Shown here: positions 1 to 8,493 of the stretch, piece after piece | Layout of the letters: every line of letters starts with the position of its first letter | Numbering within the stretch: the first letter of the stretch is position 1 | Source of the DNA: Bacillota bacterium | GTDB taxonomy: Bacteria; Bacillota; Clostridia; Acetivibrionales; JAFADI01 | Length of the DNA: 61,169 bases | Reading direction: 5' to 3' | NCBI GenBank assembly: GCA_023424965.1 | Contig: JAFADI010000101.1 | Coordinates: 1-61,169, forward strand | The notes under the pieces: model-generated | Databases searched by the model: none | Seen by the model: the letters and a program-made list of their open reading frames with translations, nothing else | Told to the model about the DNA's origin: nothing | Translations under genes and position numbers: made by a program

Positions 1-44
1 TCTGTGAGTGCTTAAGCTCCATTGATACACCCCTGTCAATGCCG

Positions 45-701
45 TCAGACTTTTTCCATCAGAAGGATTTCACCGTTTTTTATCCCCGCCCCATTGCCCT
101 CGTCGGTGTCCAGGTGGACCTCAAGCCGGTGGGCATCGCCGCACCGGACGATAACATCTTCAAAAACGGTTTTTCTCTCACCTATTTTTCTTATCCTGAC
201 CCGGTCTCCGTTCTTTACTCCGTACCATGCAGCTTCTTCCTCCGAGATATGCAGGTGCCGGGCCGATACAATGATGCCGTAAGCCAGTTCAACTTCTCCG
301 GCGGGCCCTATCAGTTTCCCTCCGGAAGTGCTTTTCAAATCCCCCGACATTCTTACCGTGGGCCTTATGCCCAGGAGGTAGGAATCGGTGACGGATATTT
401 CCACCTGGGTCTCTTTTCTGCAAGGGCCCAGCACCCGGATGCCATGCAGCCTTCCCTTTTCTCCCGCAAGTGTGACCCTTTCCTCACAGACAAATTGTCC
501 CGGCTGGGACAGCTTCCGAAGAAGCCTCAGCTTGTAGCCCTTTCCGAAAAGCTTTTCGATATCGCTTTCCGACAGGTGCACATGCCTGTTGGAGATTGCA
601 ACGGGAACCATAGAAATGTCATGTTTTTTTATCAATGTTTTAATTATTTCGTTTCTTACGGCTATTTTGATTTCATCTTTTTCCACGCATCCCACTCCCA
701 T
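45..701 (-). CDS. pduL: PduL-type phosphate propanoyltransferase (phosphotransacylase)
   Basis: This 218-residue protein matches the PduL family, which moves acyl groups between coenzyme A and phosphate and so links propionyl- or acetyl-CoA to acyl phosphate. Family hallmarks are visible in both halves: VAISNRHVHLS near residue 35, QPGQF near 66, VRMSGDLKSTSG near 116, and a second histidine motif, SARHLHIS, near 145, followed by HLDTDEGN near 196. The paired His motifs are the zinc-binding elements of the family. Length fits stand-alone PduL of about 210 residues. No microcompartment shell gene is next to it, so a housekeeping role in fermentative acetate or propionate formation is more likely than a microcompartment role, but sequence left of the window is unseen. 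The ATG at 701 has no clear ribosome site; a GTG at 686 behind GGGAGTGG is an alternative start. Confidence 0.9.
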   Translation of the reverse strand: MGVGCVEKDEIKIAVRNEIIKTLIKKHDISMVPVAISNRHVHLSESDIEKLFGKGYKLRLLRKLSQPGQFVCEERVTLAGEKGRLHGIRVLGPCRKETQVEISVTDSYLLGIRPTVRMSGDLKSTSGGKLIGPAGEVELAYGIIVSARHLHISEEEAAWYGVKNGDRVRIRKIGERKTVFEDVIVRCGDAHRLEVHLDTDEGNGAGIKNGEILLMEKV

Positions 702-826
702 TAAGCAAGCCGGAATTTATCCGAATTATATGATTCAGGCCTGGAAGCATTTTTAATTGGCTGCTTCCCGTATGAAACTATATAAAATCCGCAAATTGTC
801 TATATAAAATCTAACGTTATAAATGT

Positions 827-855
827 ATCATACATTATATACATTATATTTGCAA
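827..855 (-). promoter_or_regulatory. Candidate sigma-A promoter of pduL
   Basis: On the minus strand TTGCAA (850-855) and TATGAT (827-832) are separated by 17 bases and point at pduL, whose start lies about 125 bases downstream. The 346-base gap 702-1047 otherwise holds only AT-rich sequence and the terminator of the next gene. Confidence 0.5.
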
Positions 856-930
856 GCAGAATTTCAGAATTTTTGTGTAGAAGTTTGACATAGAAGTTTG
901 ATTCGATAGCTATGCAAAAGAATTGTGCAC

Positions 931-971
931 AAAAGAAATGCAAGTGATTCAAGGCTTCCGGTCACTTGCAT
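931..971 (-). terminator. Probable terminator of the YdcF-like gene
   Basis: Perfect 10-bp arms, ATGCAAGTGA (938-947) and TCACTTGCAT (962-971), enclose a 14-base loop. Read on the minus strand the stem is followed by TTTCTTTT, which fits an intrinsic terminator for the gene ending at 1048. Confidence 0.55.
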
Positions 972-1047
972 GAAAGTTTGCTGCAGTGGTTTATATGATT
1001 TTCCATAACAAGCCTTACAAGGAATTTGAAGGTAACCGCAGTGGATA

Positions 1048-1713
1048 TCAACCCGCCCGATGGGTTAATTTACACAACTCCAGGTATGCCCGGTCAATTT
1101 CCGGGGGAATTTCCGCGGGGGCAATGAAGCCTTTTGCCGGATAGGTTTTGATTCTCTCCAGCTCCCCCGCCAATAAACCGATGAAGTCCTCATTTTTGCT
1201 TTCAAAAAGCTTTGCTTCCTCCTCGAAGGTGGTTGGTGGAGGAGAGTTAACCACCCGAATCTCCGGAAAAAGCTTCTCCATGCAAAGAAAAACCCTTTTT
1301 TGCCGGTAGGGGCTTGCCACAGCGAGGATGCTCCTTATTCCTTTCGCAAAGCAGTACCCCGGATCACGGGCTTTGAGGATACGTTCGCTGAACAGAATAT
1401 TTTCTCCCGTGTTGGTAGACTCACTTTCAACGATTATGTCCTCCCTCCTGATTTCAGGATAGGCCTTTCCCAGCTCTTTCTTGAATTCCATTCCCTCCGG
1501 CTGGTCCAAATCGGCGGTGCCCGCGCCTCTTCCGCCGGTAAGAAGTATTTTCTTTGAGTAGCCCAAAGTAAGCAGCTTCCCACAGTGCCGGGGTATTTTC
1601 ATGTCAAAATGTCCGAAGCCCACGATCAGGTCTGCAGGCGCAGTGGTGTTGTCTCTGGCATATAAATAGTCAAAAATCAGTCTGGCTCTTTCAATCATCG
1701 TTTTGGTATACAT
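1048..1713 (-). CDS. YdcF/SanA-like DUF218 family protein
   Basis: This 221-residue protein carries features of the DUF218 (YdcF/ElyC/SanA) family: a hydrophobic strand with a GxGxxD-like turn (IVGFGHFD, near residue 30), a glycine-rich segment KILLTGGRGAG, and the family signature ESTNTGEN near residue 97. These proteins have a Rossmann-like fold; some affect the cell envelope, and the biochemical role is generally unknown. There is no signal peptide or membrane anchor, unlike SanA, so this is a cytoplasmic YdcF-like form. An upstream in-frame codon would add 21 residues, but the ATG at 1713 has a good ribosome site (GGAAGGGG, 8 bases upstream), so it is preferred. It stands alone and a hairpin terminator follows. 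Confidence 0.75.
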   Translation of the reverse strand: MYTKTMIERARLIFDYLYARDNTTAPADLIVGFGHFDMKIPRHCGKLLTLGYSKKILLTGGRGAGTADLDQPEGMEFKKELGKAYPEIRREDIIVESESTNTGENILFSERILKARDPGYCFAKGIRSILAVASPYRQKRVFLCMEKLFPEIRVVNSPPPTTFEEEAKLFESKNEDFIGLLAGELERIKTYPAKGFIAPAEIPPEIDRAYLELCKLTHRAG

Positions 1714-1870
1714 AAAAAATCCCCTTCCGGCATTACTTTCCACGAATAAAATATCACGCTGAAAAATGCTTGTCAAAGGAACCGGCCCGTGAATTTTACC
1801 GGCAGTTATATCGTTTCATCGGTGAAACCGCTGATTTAAACCGCTCTTCCTGCGGTGTTCCTATCCATGT

Positions 1871-1899
1871 AAAAAAGGCCCGGACAATGGGTCCGGGCC
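1871..1899 (-). terminator. Intrinsic terminator of the TetR operon
   Basis: Nine-base arms GGCCCGGAC / GTCCGGGCC around the loop AATGG are followed, on the minus strand, by six Ts (1871-1876). This closes the TetR / zinc-ribbon / VOC operon. Confidence 0.9.
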
Positions 1900-1918
1900 G
1901 TATGAAATCCATCTCACT

Positions 1919-2269
1919 TTATAGGGTATAATCCGTTATGCCCAGCCGGTTGCCAAAGGGGTCTTCAAACTCAACCGCCATACCGGTCCTTATGGGAAAA
2001 GGCTTTGACAGAAAAGCGACCCCTCTTTCCAGCAACCTCCCATACTCTTTTTCAACGTTTTCCACCACAAACCAGAGGGTGGGTTTTGCGTCTTGAAATT
2101 TGTTCCGGTCCTTTAGGATGATGGCGGGTTCTTCTTCTCCCACCTGAAAGGCCATCATTCCCTTCGACGAAAAGTCAAACTTGACGGGCATTCCCAGGAC
2201 CTTCCCGTAATATTCGCTGGCGGCCTCCATATCATCCACGGGCAGGAAAAAATTATCGTAATTTTTCAT
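1919..2269 (-). CDS. VOC (glyoxalase/bleomycin-resistance) family protein
   Basis: This 116-residue protein has the length and fold signature of a single vicinal-oxygen-chelate domain. It opens with NFFLPVDDMEAASEYYGKVLG and ends with AVEFEDPFGNRLGITDY, the usual beta-alpha-beta-beta-beta modules. Members include glyoxalase I, antibiotic-binding proteins and many uncharacterised enzymes; the substrate cannot be inferred. The ATG at 2269 overlaps the TGA of the upstream zinc-ribbon gene (ATGA), so the two are probably translationally coupled, and AAGGAG precedes it by five bases. A start 15 bases further up would give MEGEP but lacks that spacing. The TetR regulator at the head of the operon suggests induction by a small molecule this protein may bind or modify. 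Confidence 0.85.
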   Translation of the reverse strand: MKNYDNFFLPVDDMEAASEYYGKVLGMPVKFDFSSKGMMAFQVGEEEPAIILKDRNKFQDAKPTLWFVVENVEKEYGRLLERGVAFLSKPFPIRTGMAVEFEDPFGNRLGITDYTL

Positions 2270-2508
2270 GGGTTCTCCTTCCATGCCGGCAGTTTTGCCA
2301 TCATGGCTTTTGCAGCTTCATTTGCCGCGGTTCTGTCGATCCCCTGGGTTTTGACAATAAAGCCTGTCATTCCTTCCAGCTTCTCTTCATAGGATTGCAT
2401 CGTTCCATCCGGGCGGGCACAGTGGTTGCAATAATCCTTCGTTGTGTCCCCCATGGCAAAATCCTCCGGTGCTTTCATCGGCATTCCGCATGCGATACAT
2501 TGTGTCAT
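2266..2508 (-). CDS. Putative zinc-ribbon protein
   Basis: This 80-residue protein begins with CIACGMPM and continues with a second pair in KDYCNHCARPDG, giving a C-x2-C ... C-x2-C zinc ribbon across residues 4-31. This matches the family annotated as putative zinc ribbon domain (Pfam zf-ribbon-2 type, from memory). The C-terminal half is predicted helical and has no further cysteine. Homologues are often fused to or beside AraC-type or VOC proteins. Here the gene lies between a TetR regulator (27 bases upstream) and a VOC gene that overlaps it by four bases, so it belongs to the same small stress or detoxification operon. Its biochemical role is unknown. Confidence 0.75.
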   Translation of the reverse strand: MTQCIACGMPMKAPEDFAMGDTTKDYCNHCARPDGTMQSYEEKLEGMTGFIVKTQGIDRTAANEAAKAMMAKLPAWKENP

Positions 2509-2534
2509 TTGACTATTCCTCCTTAATGATTTAA

Positions 2535-3134
2535 TTATAAAGTGATGAGTTTTATATAATTTTGCAGCAGCTCCTGACCATGCCGTTTTAAGACAGAGTC
2601 ATGGGGTGCAAATAAATCGCCATTGGCGAGATAATAGTGAATCATCCCCAGCCAGGTGTTGTAGAGCATATGCACCGGAATCCTCCGGAGGGTACCCCGT
2701 TCCATCTCCCGCTCGGCAGCCATGCCGATATGAAAGGAAATGGTGGATTGAATCATGACATAGGTGTTCCTGGCACTTTCAGGCAGCAGCCTCCTTTCGA
2801 TAACCAGCTTTGTATAAAAGGCTTCAAACTCCTCCAGGCCGGTTAAATGAGCCCTCAATATCTCCTCCAGAGTCCCCCTGACATCCGCCAGTTGATGGAG
2901 GCGCAGTCCAATCCTGCTCCCGAATTCATCGATGACGGCCGTCAGCAGCTCTTCCTGCGTGGGGAAATGCACAAATATGGTGCCGTGGGACACCTTGGCC
3001 TCCCTGGCGATGTCGGCGGTGGGCGTCGTGGTCAAGCCCTTCTCTGCAAATTGTACCATCGCCGTTTCAAGAATGTGCTTCCGCGTCGCTTCCTTCTGTT
3101 TTTGCCTCTGCGTTTGCATTTTCATTTCCGGCAT
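2535..3134 (-). CDS. TetR/AcrR family transcriptional regulator
   Basis: This 199-residue protein has the TetR N-terminal DNA-binding domain: RKHILETAMVQFAEKG at residues 18-33, then the helix-turn-helix ADIAREAKVSHGTIFVHF around 41-58. The C-terminal ligand domain is divergent, so the effector cannot be named. It leads an operon with the zinc-ribbon and VOC genes and probably controls it. The ATG at 3134 has GGGAGA six bases upstream. A consensus promoter lies just upstream, and a short palindrome, AGTAATTACT (3168-3177), plus two copies of ACTCATT 15 bases apart lie between the -10 box and the start. These are natural places for autoregulation. Confidence 0.88.
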   Translation of the reverse strand: MPEMKMQTQRQKQKEATRKHILETAMVQFAEKGLTTTPTADIAREAKVSHGTIFVHFPTQEELLTAVIDEFGSRIGLRLHQLADVRGTLEEILRAHLTGLEEFEAFYTKLVIERRLLPESARNTYVMIQSTISFHIGMAAEREMERGTLRRIPVHMLYNTWLGMIHYYLANGDLFAPHDSVLKRHGQELLQNYIKLITL

Positions 3135-3166
3135 TTCGCGTCTCCCATTGAAACATCAATTTCACT

Positions 3167-3222
3167 AAGTAATTACTCATTGACTATACACTCATTATAT
3201 TTTATATAACATTATCTGTCAA
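3167..3222 (-). promoter_or_regulatory. Consensus promoter and candidate operator of the TetR operon
   Basis: TTGACA (3217-3222) and TATAAT (3194-3199) on the minus strand match the sigma-A consensus exactly with 17-base spacing. Downstream of the -10 lie direct repeats of ACTCATT (+ strand, 3175-3181 and 3190-3196) and the palindrome AGTAATTACT (3168-3177), which may be the TetR operator. Confidence 0.8.
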
Positions 3223-3323
3223 CGCCTTTTTTAACTTTTTTCACCGAAAGATAGAAGTCTGGATCGAATCACCGCGTGAAGAGCAGTTTAAACCAGCGCC
3301 TTTCTCTACAAAACCATATGAAA

Positions 3324-3370
3324 TTCAAAAGCACTTCCCGGAAATTTCATCACCGGAAAGTGCTTTTGAA
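3324..3370 (-). terminator. Terminator of the lactate operon
   Basis: Perfect 13-base arms, TTCAAAAGCACTT (3324-3336) and AAGTGCTTTTGAA (3358-3370), lie just past the stop of the lactate dehydrogenase gene. On the minus strand the descending arm ends in TTTT. Confidence 0.75.
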
Positions 3371-3394
3371 ACGTGCGCTTAAACAGTCAGCTGT

Positions 3395-4792
3395 TTACTG
3401 GCAGATCTTGCCTGGATTCAGTATGTTTTTCGGGTCAAAGGCCAATTTGATATTCTTGAGGAGGGTGATATACTCTTCCCCCACCGATTCATTCAAATAG
3501 GGCTTCTTTGCAAATCCGATCCCATGCTCTCCGGAAACCATCCCGTTCAGCCCCCTGGCCTCGTCGTACATGCACTGCATGACATCCTTCAGCTTTTGCT
3601 GCCATACCTCCTCGGTCAAGCCGTCCTTCAAAACATAGATGTGGAGGTTGCCGTCCCCTGCGTGCCCAAAGCTCCGGATCCTTATATCGAAGCGGGACTG
3701 CAGTTCATTGGTGAATCTTACGAACTGTCCCACCTTGTTTCTGGGCACCACCACATCACACTCGTCCATCTCGGTGGTTGAGGATTTTATGGCTTCAAGG
3801 AAGGCTCCCCTTGCCGACCATATGGACTGCTGCCTTTCCTGGGTATCGGAGATGAACACGTCCAGAGCTCCCGATTCCAGGCATATGTGGGCCACCTGTT
3901 CGTAAACGGCTTCAATCTCCGCCGTACTGTTCCCGTCAAAGGTCAGCAGAAGATAGGAGTCGGAAGAGTTGTCGGGGAATTTTTTACCCAGGTATTCCTC
4001 CGCCGCAAGAATGGTGGTTCTCTGCATAAACTCAACGGCCGTAGGAATATGCTTGGACTTTATAATTTTAGGCACCGTCTCAATGGCCCGGTCCAGATCG
4101 GGAAAAGGAATCAGCAGGCTCAAAACCTTTTTGGGCAACGGCAGCAGCTTTAAGATTGCCTTGGTGACAACTCCCAGCGTTCCTTCGGAACCCACAATCA
4201 GATCTTTGATGCTGTATCCGGAGCTGTTCTTTACAACCTTTCCCCCTGCTTCAAGGACTTCCCCGTTGGGCAGTACAATCTCCAGGCCTCTTATATAATC
4301 CCTGGTAACGCCGTACTTGACGGCCCTCATGCCTCCGGCATTGGTGTTGATGTTCCCTCCGATGGTAGCGCTCTTTTCACCGGGGTCCGGCGGATAGAAA
4401 AGATCATGCCCCTCGACAAACTCTGAAATCTGCATAAGCAATACCCCGGGTTCAACCGTCAGGGTAAGGTTCTCAACATCCAGTTCCAGAATACGGTTCA
4501 TTTTGCTCATATTGAGCATAATTCCGCCATGGATGGCCACCGATGCCCCCACCAGGCCTGTTCCCTGCCCTCTCGGCGTCACAGGGATGCTGTTCTCATA
4601 GGCATATTTCATGATCTTTGACACTTCCCCGGTGGAGAGGACTTCCACAAGGACCTCGGGCATTTTCCGTATGCCGGAAAGCTCATCATGGCTGAAATCT
4701 TCGTTGATGGCATCTCCCACCAAAACTCTTTCGCTTCCACAAAGGGAAACCAAAAAATCGATATCCTGCTGTTCTATGCTTTTATAAGACAT
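3395..4792 (-). CDS. lctD: FAD-dependent lactate dehydrogenase subunit, GlcD/LctD type
   Basis: This 465-residue flavoprotein belongs to the GlcD/D-lactate dehydrogenase family. The N-terminal PCMH-type FAD domain shows TPRGQGTGLVGASV near residue 92 and PGEKSATIGGNINTNAGG near 137; the C-terminal domain shows the conserved SGEHGIGFAKKPY near residue 424. With the adjacent EtfA and EtfB it matches the Acetobacterium woodii LctBCD complex, in which lactate oxidation with NAD+ as acceptor is driven by confurcation with reduced ferredoxin. The genes follow one another on one strand and this ATG lies 19 bases inside the end of etfA, with GGAGG seven bases upstream, so they are co-translated. A 2-hydroxyacid other than lactate is possible, but the lactate permease in the operon favours lactate. 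Confidence 0.9.
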   Translation of the reverse strand: MSYKSIEQQDIDFLVSLCGSERVLVGDAINEDFSHDELSGIRKMPEVLVEVLSTGEVSKIMKYAYENSIPVTPRGQGTGLVGASVAIHGGIMLNMSKMNRILELDVENLTLTVEPGVLLMQISEFVEGHDLFYPPDPGEKSATIGGNINTNAGGMRAVKYGVTRDYIRGLEIVLPNGEVLEAGGKVVKNSSGYSIKDLIVGSEGTLGVVTKAILKLLPLPKKVLSLLIPFPDLDRAIETVPKIIKSKHIPTAVEFMQRTTILAAEEYLGKKFPDNSSDSYLLLTFDGNSTAEIEAVYEQVAHICLESGALDVFISDTQERQQSIWSARGAFLEAIKSSTTEMDECDVVVPRNKVGQFVRFTNELQSRFDIRIRSFGHAGDGNLHIYVLKDGLTEEVWQQKLKDVMQCMYDEARGLNGMVSGEHGIGFAKKPYLNESVGEEYITLLKNIKLAFDPKNILNPGKICQ

Positions 4793-5985
4793 TGCTCAAC
4801 CTCCTGACCGCCTCTGATATTTTTAACAAGCCCGGGAATCACCTCGTAAATATCCCCTACAATTCCATAGTGGGCGATCTGGAATATCGGCGCCTTTTCA
4901 TCGCTGTTGATTGCAATGATGCAGTCCGACCCCTTCATTCCCGCGGCAAACTGAACGGCTCCCGACACGCCGCAGGTGATGATGAGCTTGGGCTTTACGG
5001 TTCTTCCGCTCAGACCGATCTGTTTTTTCGCATCCACCCAACCCGACTCCACCAGAGATCTTGTGGCTGCAACCTGCGCTCCCAGGATTTCCGCCAGCTC
5101 CCGTACCATCTGCATGTCCTTTTCTGATTTCAAGCCTCTTCCTGCGACCACGATGATTTCCGCATCGGAGATGCTGACTTCCTTCTCTTTTTTGGTGGTC
5201 TTTACCACCTGTATCCCCGATTTCAGCATTTCCTTCGGGATGCTGCATTGGGTTATGCTTCCCGATTCAGCTTCGCATCTTTCCGGCGCTGACATTACTT
5301 TGTACCGGACGGTGGCAATTTGAGGCCTGTTATTGGGAGTTGCGATCTGCGCCATGATATTCCCGCCAAAAGCCGGACGGATCTGGATCAAATCGGTATT
5401 CTCCTTGATGTCCAGAACCGTGCAGTCCGCGGTCAGGCCCGTCCTGAACCTTGCCGCAATTCTCGGGGCGAGGGATCTTCCGATGGAAGTGGCACCCACA
5501 AGAATCACACTGGGCTTTAAGTTGTTGATGAAATCCTCCGCCGCTGCAGTATAGCACTCAATCCTGAAATCCTTCAGTTCCTCCGTGTCGTAAACAAACA
5601 CCCGGTCAATGCCATAGTGGAGCAGCTCCCTCGCTTTTTCAGACACAGCGTGCCCGATGAAAAGGGCATATACCGGCTGATTCACTTTTAAGGCCAGCTC
5701 TTTTGCCTTTCCGACCAGCTCCAGGGTTACGGGATGGATGTCGCCGTCCACATGCTCCACATAAACGGCGATGCCCTTCCACAGGCTTTTATCGATTTGG
5801 GTGAGCTCCTCCTCAATGTATTCCGCCGCCCCGGCAGGCCCCTTCTTCACGCATATTTTGCACATCTTGCATGCCGCATTGATTTCCAGCTTTCCTTCTG
5901 TGTTCTGGATCGCCTTGAAAGGACATAGAGCCATGAACGCATCCAAATCCGGTATTTTATCCTGGTGTATCACTAACTTTGCCAT
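4774..5985 (-). CDS. lctC: Electron-transfer flavoprotein alpha subunit with N-terminal ferredoxin-like domain
   Basis: This 403-residue protein is an EtfA with about 70 extra N-terminal residues forming a half-ferredoxin. Cysteines at 21 (CP), 39, 42 and 45 (C-x2-C-x2-C) can hold one [4Fe-4S] cluster; the position of a further cysteine (residue 49) is glycine, so a second cluster is not expected. The rest shows the ETF alpha/beta domain and the C-terminal FAD domain (VVAGRGLKSEKD near 280, SGRTVKPKLIITCGVSGA near 326, INSDEKAPIF near 360). In the A. woodii complex this extra domain relays electrons to or from ferredoxin. The gene lies 16 bases after etfB and overlaps lctD. GGAGG precedes the ATG. 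Confidence 0.92.
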   Translation of the reverse strand: MAKLVIHQDKIPDLDAFMALCPFKAIQNTEGKLEINAACKMCKICVKKGPAGAAEYIEEELTQIDKSLWKGIAVYVEHVDGDIHPVTLELVGKAKELALKVNQPVYALFIGHAVSEKARELLHYGIDRVFVYDTEELKDFRIECYTAAAEDFINNLKPSVILVGATSIGRSLAPRIAARFRTGLTADCTVLDIKENTDLIQIRPAFGGNIMAQIATPNNRPQIATVRYKVMSAPERCEAESGSITQCSIPKEMLKSGIQVVKTTKKEKEVSISDAEIIVVAGRGLKSEKDMQMVRELAEILGAQVAATRSLVESGWVDAKKQIGLSGRTVKPKLIITCGVSGAVQFAAGMKGSDCIIAINSDEKAPIFQIAHYGIVGDIYEVIPGLVKNIRGGQEVEQCLIKA

Positions 5986-6001
5986 ATATGCCTCCTATAC
6001 A

Positions 6002-6790
6002 TTATACAAACTTCAATTCCTTCAGCTTGTTCAAAAGCTTTTGGGACAATTCCCCGCTGTCCGCTTTCCAGATTTCCCTGTCGGTGTTCACTTCCGGAGG
6101 AAAAATCCTTTCCACCTTTGTGGGTGACCCGTTCAAGCCGTATTTGCTTTCGTCCTGGTCTTCGAAATCCCTGCAGGACAAAACCCTGACATCCTTATTT
6201 TTAATCTCCAGCTTCCTCTTGAAGGATGGAAGCCTGGGCTGGTAGATGTCCTTCTCCACGGTGATCAGGCACGGATATTCGATCCTTGCCGTCTGAAGGC
6301 AGTCCAACATGTCAATTTCCACCAAAATTGAAGCTTCTCCCACTTCAAGGATCTTTCTCACATTTGCGGCATGGGGAATCCCCAGGTACTCCGCCATCTC
6401 GGGCCCCACCTGGGCCGTATCCCCGTCGGTTGTCTGCTTGCCGCATAAAATTAAGTCCGGACCGCCCAATTTTTTAATTCCCTGCGACAGCGTATAGGCT
6501 GTGGCAAGCACATCCGCCCCGGCAAACTTCCGGTCGGATAACAGCACCCCATCATCCGCTCCCATCATGAAGGCCTCCTTGATAACCTCCGTTGCCTGTG
6601 GAGGTCCCATGCTGATGACACCGACTTCGGCACCTTTCTCATTTTTGATTCGCAGTGCGGTTTCCACCGCATACAAATCATAGGGATTCATTTTGGAATC
6701 CACGCCATCCCTCTTCAAAACACCGGTTACAGGGTCTACGTCCACCTTGTTGGTACCGGGTACCTGCTTAACGCACACGACAATCTTCAT
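6002..6790 (-). CDS. lctB: Electron-transfer flavoprotein beta subunit
   Basis: This 262-residue protein is a full-length EtfB: it begins KIVVCVKQVPGT, typical of the family, and has the signature CGKQTTDGDTAQVGPEMAEYLG near residue 116. In bifurcating ETFs this subunit holds the second, electron-splitting FAD and contacts NAD(H). Together with the ferredoxin-domain EtfA and the LctD-type dehydrogenase it should form the lactate-oxidising, NAD- and ferredoxin-linked complex. It is preceded by GAGAGGTG and separated from the permease gene by a 122-base gap with several small inverted repeats. Confidence 0.92.
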   Translation of the reverse strand: MKIVVCVKQVPGTNKVDVDPVTGVLKRDGVDSKMNPYDLYAVETALRIKNEKGAEVGVISMGPPQATEVIKEAFMMGADDGVLLSDRKFAGADVLATAYTLSQGIKKLGGPDLILCGKQTTDGDTAQVGPEMAEYLGIPHAANVRKILEVGEASILVEIDMLDCLQTARIEYPCLITVEKDIYQPRLPSFKRKLEIKNKDVRVLSCRDFEDQDESKYGLNGSPTKVERIFPPEVNTDREIWKADSGELSQKLLNKLKELKFV

Positions 6791-6845
6791 TTTTACACCT
6801 CTCGCAATTTATAATGTGTGTGGACACTCATTTTTCATTAATTTA

Positions 6846-6909
6846 TTGCGTGTCCGCAATCGTACATTTCATGCTCCGCTTCCTTATCACTTTGTTCGAG
6901 GCGGAGCAT
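6846..6909. repeat. Inverted repeats between lactate permease and etfB
   Basis: The 122-base gap holds ATGCTCCGC (6871-6879) with its exact complement GCGGAGCAT (6901-6909) across a 21-base loop, and the small hairpin TTGCG-TGTC-CGCAA (6846-6859). No T-run follows on the minus strand, so this is more likely a processing or attenuation element tuning expression between permease and ETF than a strong terminator. Confidence 0.45.
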
Positions 6910-6912
6910 ATT

Positions 6913-8430
6913 TTAAATAAACCAGCTTCCGACCAGAACCAGAACGCCGAGTACAACCACGTAGCCCAGGCAGAACTTGAGGGACTGGATGAATATTTTC
7001 CCTTCAGACCCTACGAGTCCCGTAGCGGATGTGGCCACCGCAATACTCTGCGGGGATATCATCTTGCCCGCCGTGGCGCCTGAAGTATTGGCCGCGGCCA
7101 GCCAGTACGGATCCACCCCGGTAGATTTTGCGACTTCCACCTGCAGTGACCCGAACAGGACGTTGGAAGAAGTATCGCTGCCTGTCAGGAAGGTTCCGAG
7201 AGACCCGATGGCAGGTGCGATGAAGGGAAAATAGGCTCCGGTGACCTTGACCAATACAACCGCAATGGATGTGATCATACCGCTGTAGCCCATTACCTTG
7301 GCCATGGCAACAATGGACATGACCGTAACGGTTGACCTCCAGAGCTGCTTCAGCGTTTTACCAAAAACCTTTACAATTTCCTTCAGGCGGGCCCCCTGGA
7401 TCAATCCGCCCAAAACGGCTGCAAGAATCATCAGGGTGCCGGGCGTGGCAATCCATTTGAATACCGAAGGGCTGGCGCCCTCTCCAAGGTAAAGGACCAC
7501 CGAGGTCTTCACCTGTCCTAAAAATTCACTGACCGCGGGAAATAAAGGACTGGTCAGAATGATAAAGACAAAGACCAGAATATAGGGGATCCATGCAATG
7601 ACTCCCTGCTTGAGTGAAATACCCGAAGGAGCCGAGTTTTGTTTGTCCTTATAAAAATATTTTGCCAGTAAAATTGTTACCCCCATGCTGCATATGCTTC
7701 CCAGCAGGGCCGGAAGCTCAGCCCCCAAGTACTTTGCCGCCAGCATCTGCGGAACGGCAAAGGCAACGCCGGAGGCCAGCGTAATTCCCACAACTCCCTT
7801 TAATCCCTTAAAGCTCTTGGTGGTGATAATCACCAGGGCAAAGGGGATGATGACAATAAACAGCAAAAGCTGCAAACCGATGGTATAGCTCAGAGGCATG
7901 ACATCAAGCCCTGTAACTTTGGCCAGTGTTGTCACCGGGATGCCCACCGCTCCGAAGGCTGTAGGAACGGTATTTGCAATAAGGCAGATCACGGCGGCAA
8001 ATACGGGTTGGAAGCCAAGAGCGGCCAGGATACCCGCCGGGATGGCCACAGCCGTACCATACCCTGCAACCGCCTCCAGGAACCCTCCAAAACCCCAGGC
8101 CAGGATCAGCACCTGGATACGCCGGTCAGAGGAGATTCCCGACAGCATTTTTTTGATGGTTTCCATGCTTTTTGTGTGAATTGAAAGATTGTACGCGAAG
8201 ATGGCCGCAATGATGACAAGCATGATGGGCCACAACGCCAGGGCGATACCTTCAAAGACGGCTGAAAGCATTGTCAATGCGGACATCTTCCATACCAGCA
8301 AGGAAAGCACTGCCGTGCCTGCCAATGCGCCCAGACAGGCATGCATCGCAGGCAGCTTGAGAAATCCCAGAGCTGTAATAAGCCATACAATTGGAACAAT
8401 TGCAATTGCAAATAACAGGATCGTGTCCAT
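6913..8430 (-). CDS. lctP: L-lactate permease, LctP family
   Basis: This 505-residue, very hydrophobic protein has about 12-14 predicted membrane helices and family motifs such as AWGFGGFLEAVAGYGTAVAIP near residue 114, FLTGSDTSSNVLFG near 415 and AANTSGATAGKMISPQSIA near 446. LctP proteins take up lactate (and often glycolate) with protons. As the first gene after the promoter and operator it is co-expressed with the ETF and lactate dehydrogenase genes, so the operon couples uptake to oxidation. The permease precedes the ETF genes here; in A. woodii, as I recall it, the permease gene is last. No lactate racemase gene is in the operon. GGAGG precedes the ATG. Confidence 0.93.
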   Translation of the reverse strand: MDTILLFAIAIVPIVWLITALGFLKLPAMHACLGALAGTAVLSLLVWKMSALTMLSAVFEGIALALWPIMLVIIAAIFAYNLSIHTKSMETIKKMLSGISSDRRIQVLILAWGFGGFLEAVAGYGTAVAIPAGILAALGFQPVFAAVICLIANTVPTAFGAVGIPVTTLAKVTGLDVMPLSYTIGLQLLLFIVIIPFALVIITTKSFKGLKGVVGITLASGVAFAVPQMLAAKYLGAELPALLGSICSMGVTILLAKYFYKDKQNSAPSGISLKQGVIAWIPYILVFVFIILTSPLFPAVSEFLGQVKTSVVLYLGEGASPSVFKWIATPGTLMILAAVLGGLIQGARLKEIVKVFGKTLKQLWRSTVTVMSIVAMAKVMGYSGMITSIAVVLVKVTGAYFPFIAPAIGSLGTFLTGSDTSSNVLFGSLQVEVAKSTGVDPYWLAAANTSGATAGKMISPQSIAVATSATGLVGSEGKIFIQSLKFCLGYVVVLGVLVLVGSWFI

Positions 8431-8450
8431 AAATCATCCTCCAAGATTAT

Positions 8451-8493
8451 TGGTCGGGTGGTCCGACCAGTTGATATATTTATGTTAACATAA
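8451..8493. promoter_or_regulatory. Operator palindromes upstream of the lactate operon
   Basis: TGGTC-C-GACCA (8459-8469) is a perfect 11-base palindrome of the TGGTnnnnACCA type bound by FadR/LldR-like GntR regulators. It also pairs with a further TGGTCGG at 8451-8457. Ten bases further upstream lies a second perfect palindrome, TTATGTTAACATAA (8480-8493). Both sit 20-65 bases before the lctP start and are the likely target of the GntR regulator encoded next door. Confidence 0.75.

Noticed and set aside
39..704. 221-codon frame on the plus strand opposite pduL
   Set aside because: It mirrors the PduL reading frame, has no ribosome site and no family features; the minus-strand frame has clear PduL motifs.
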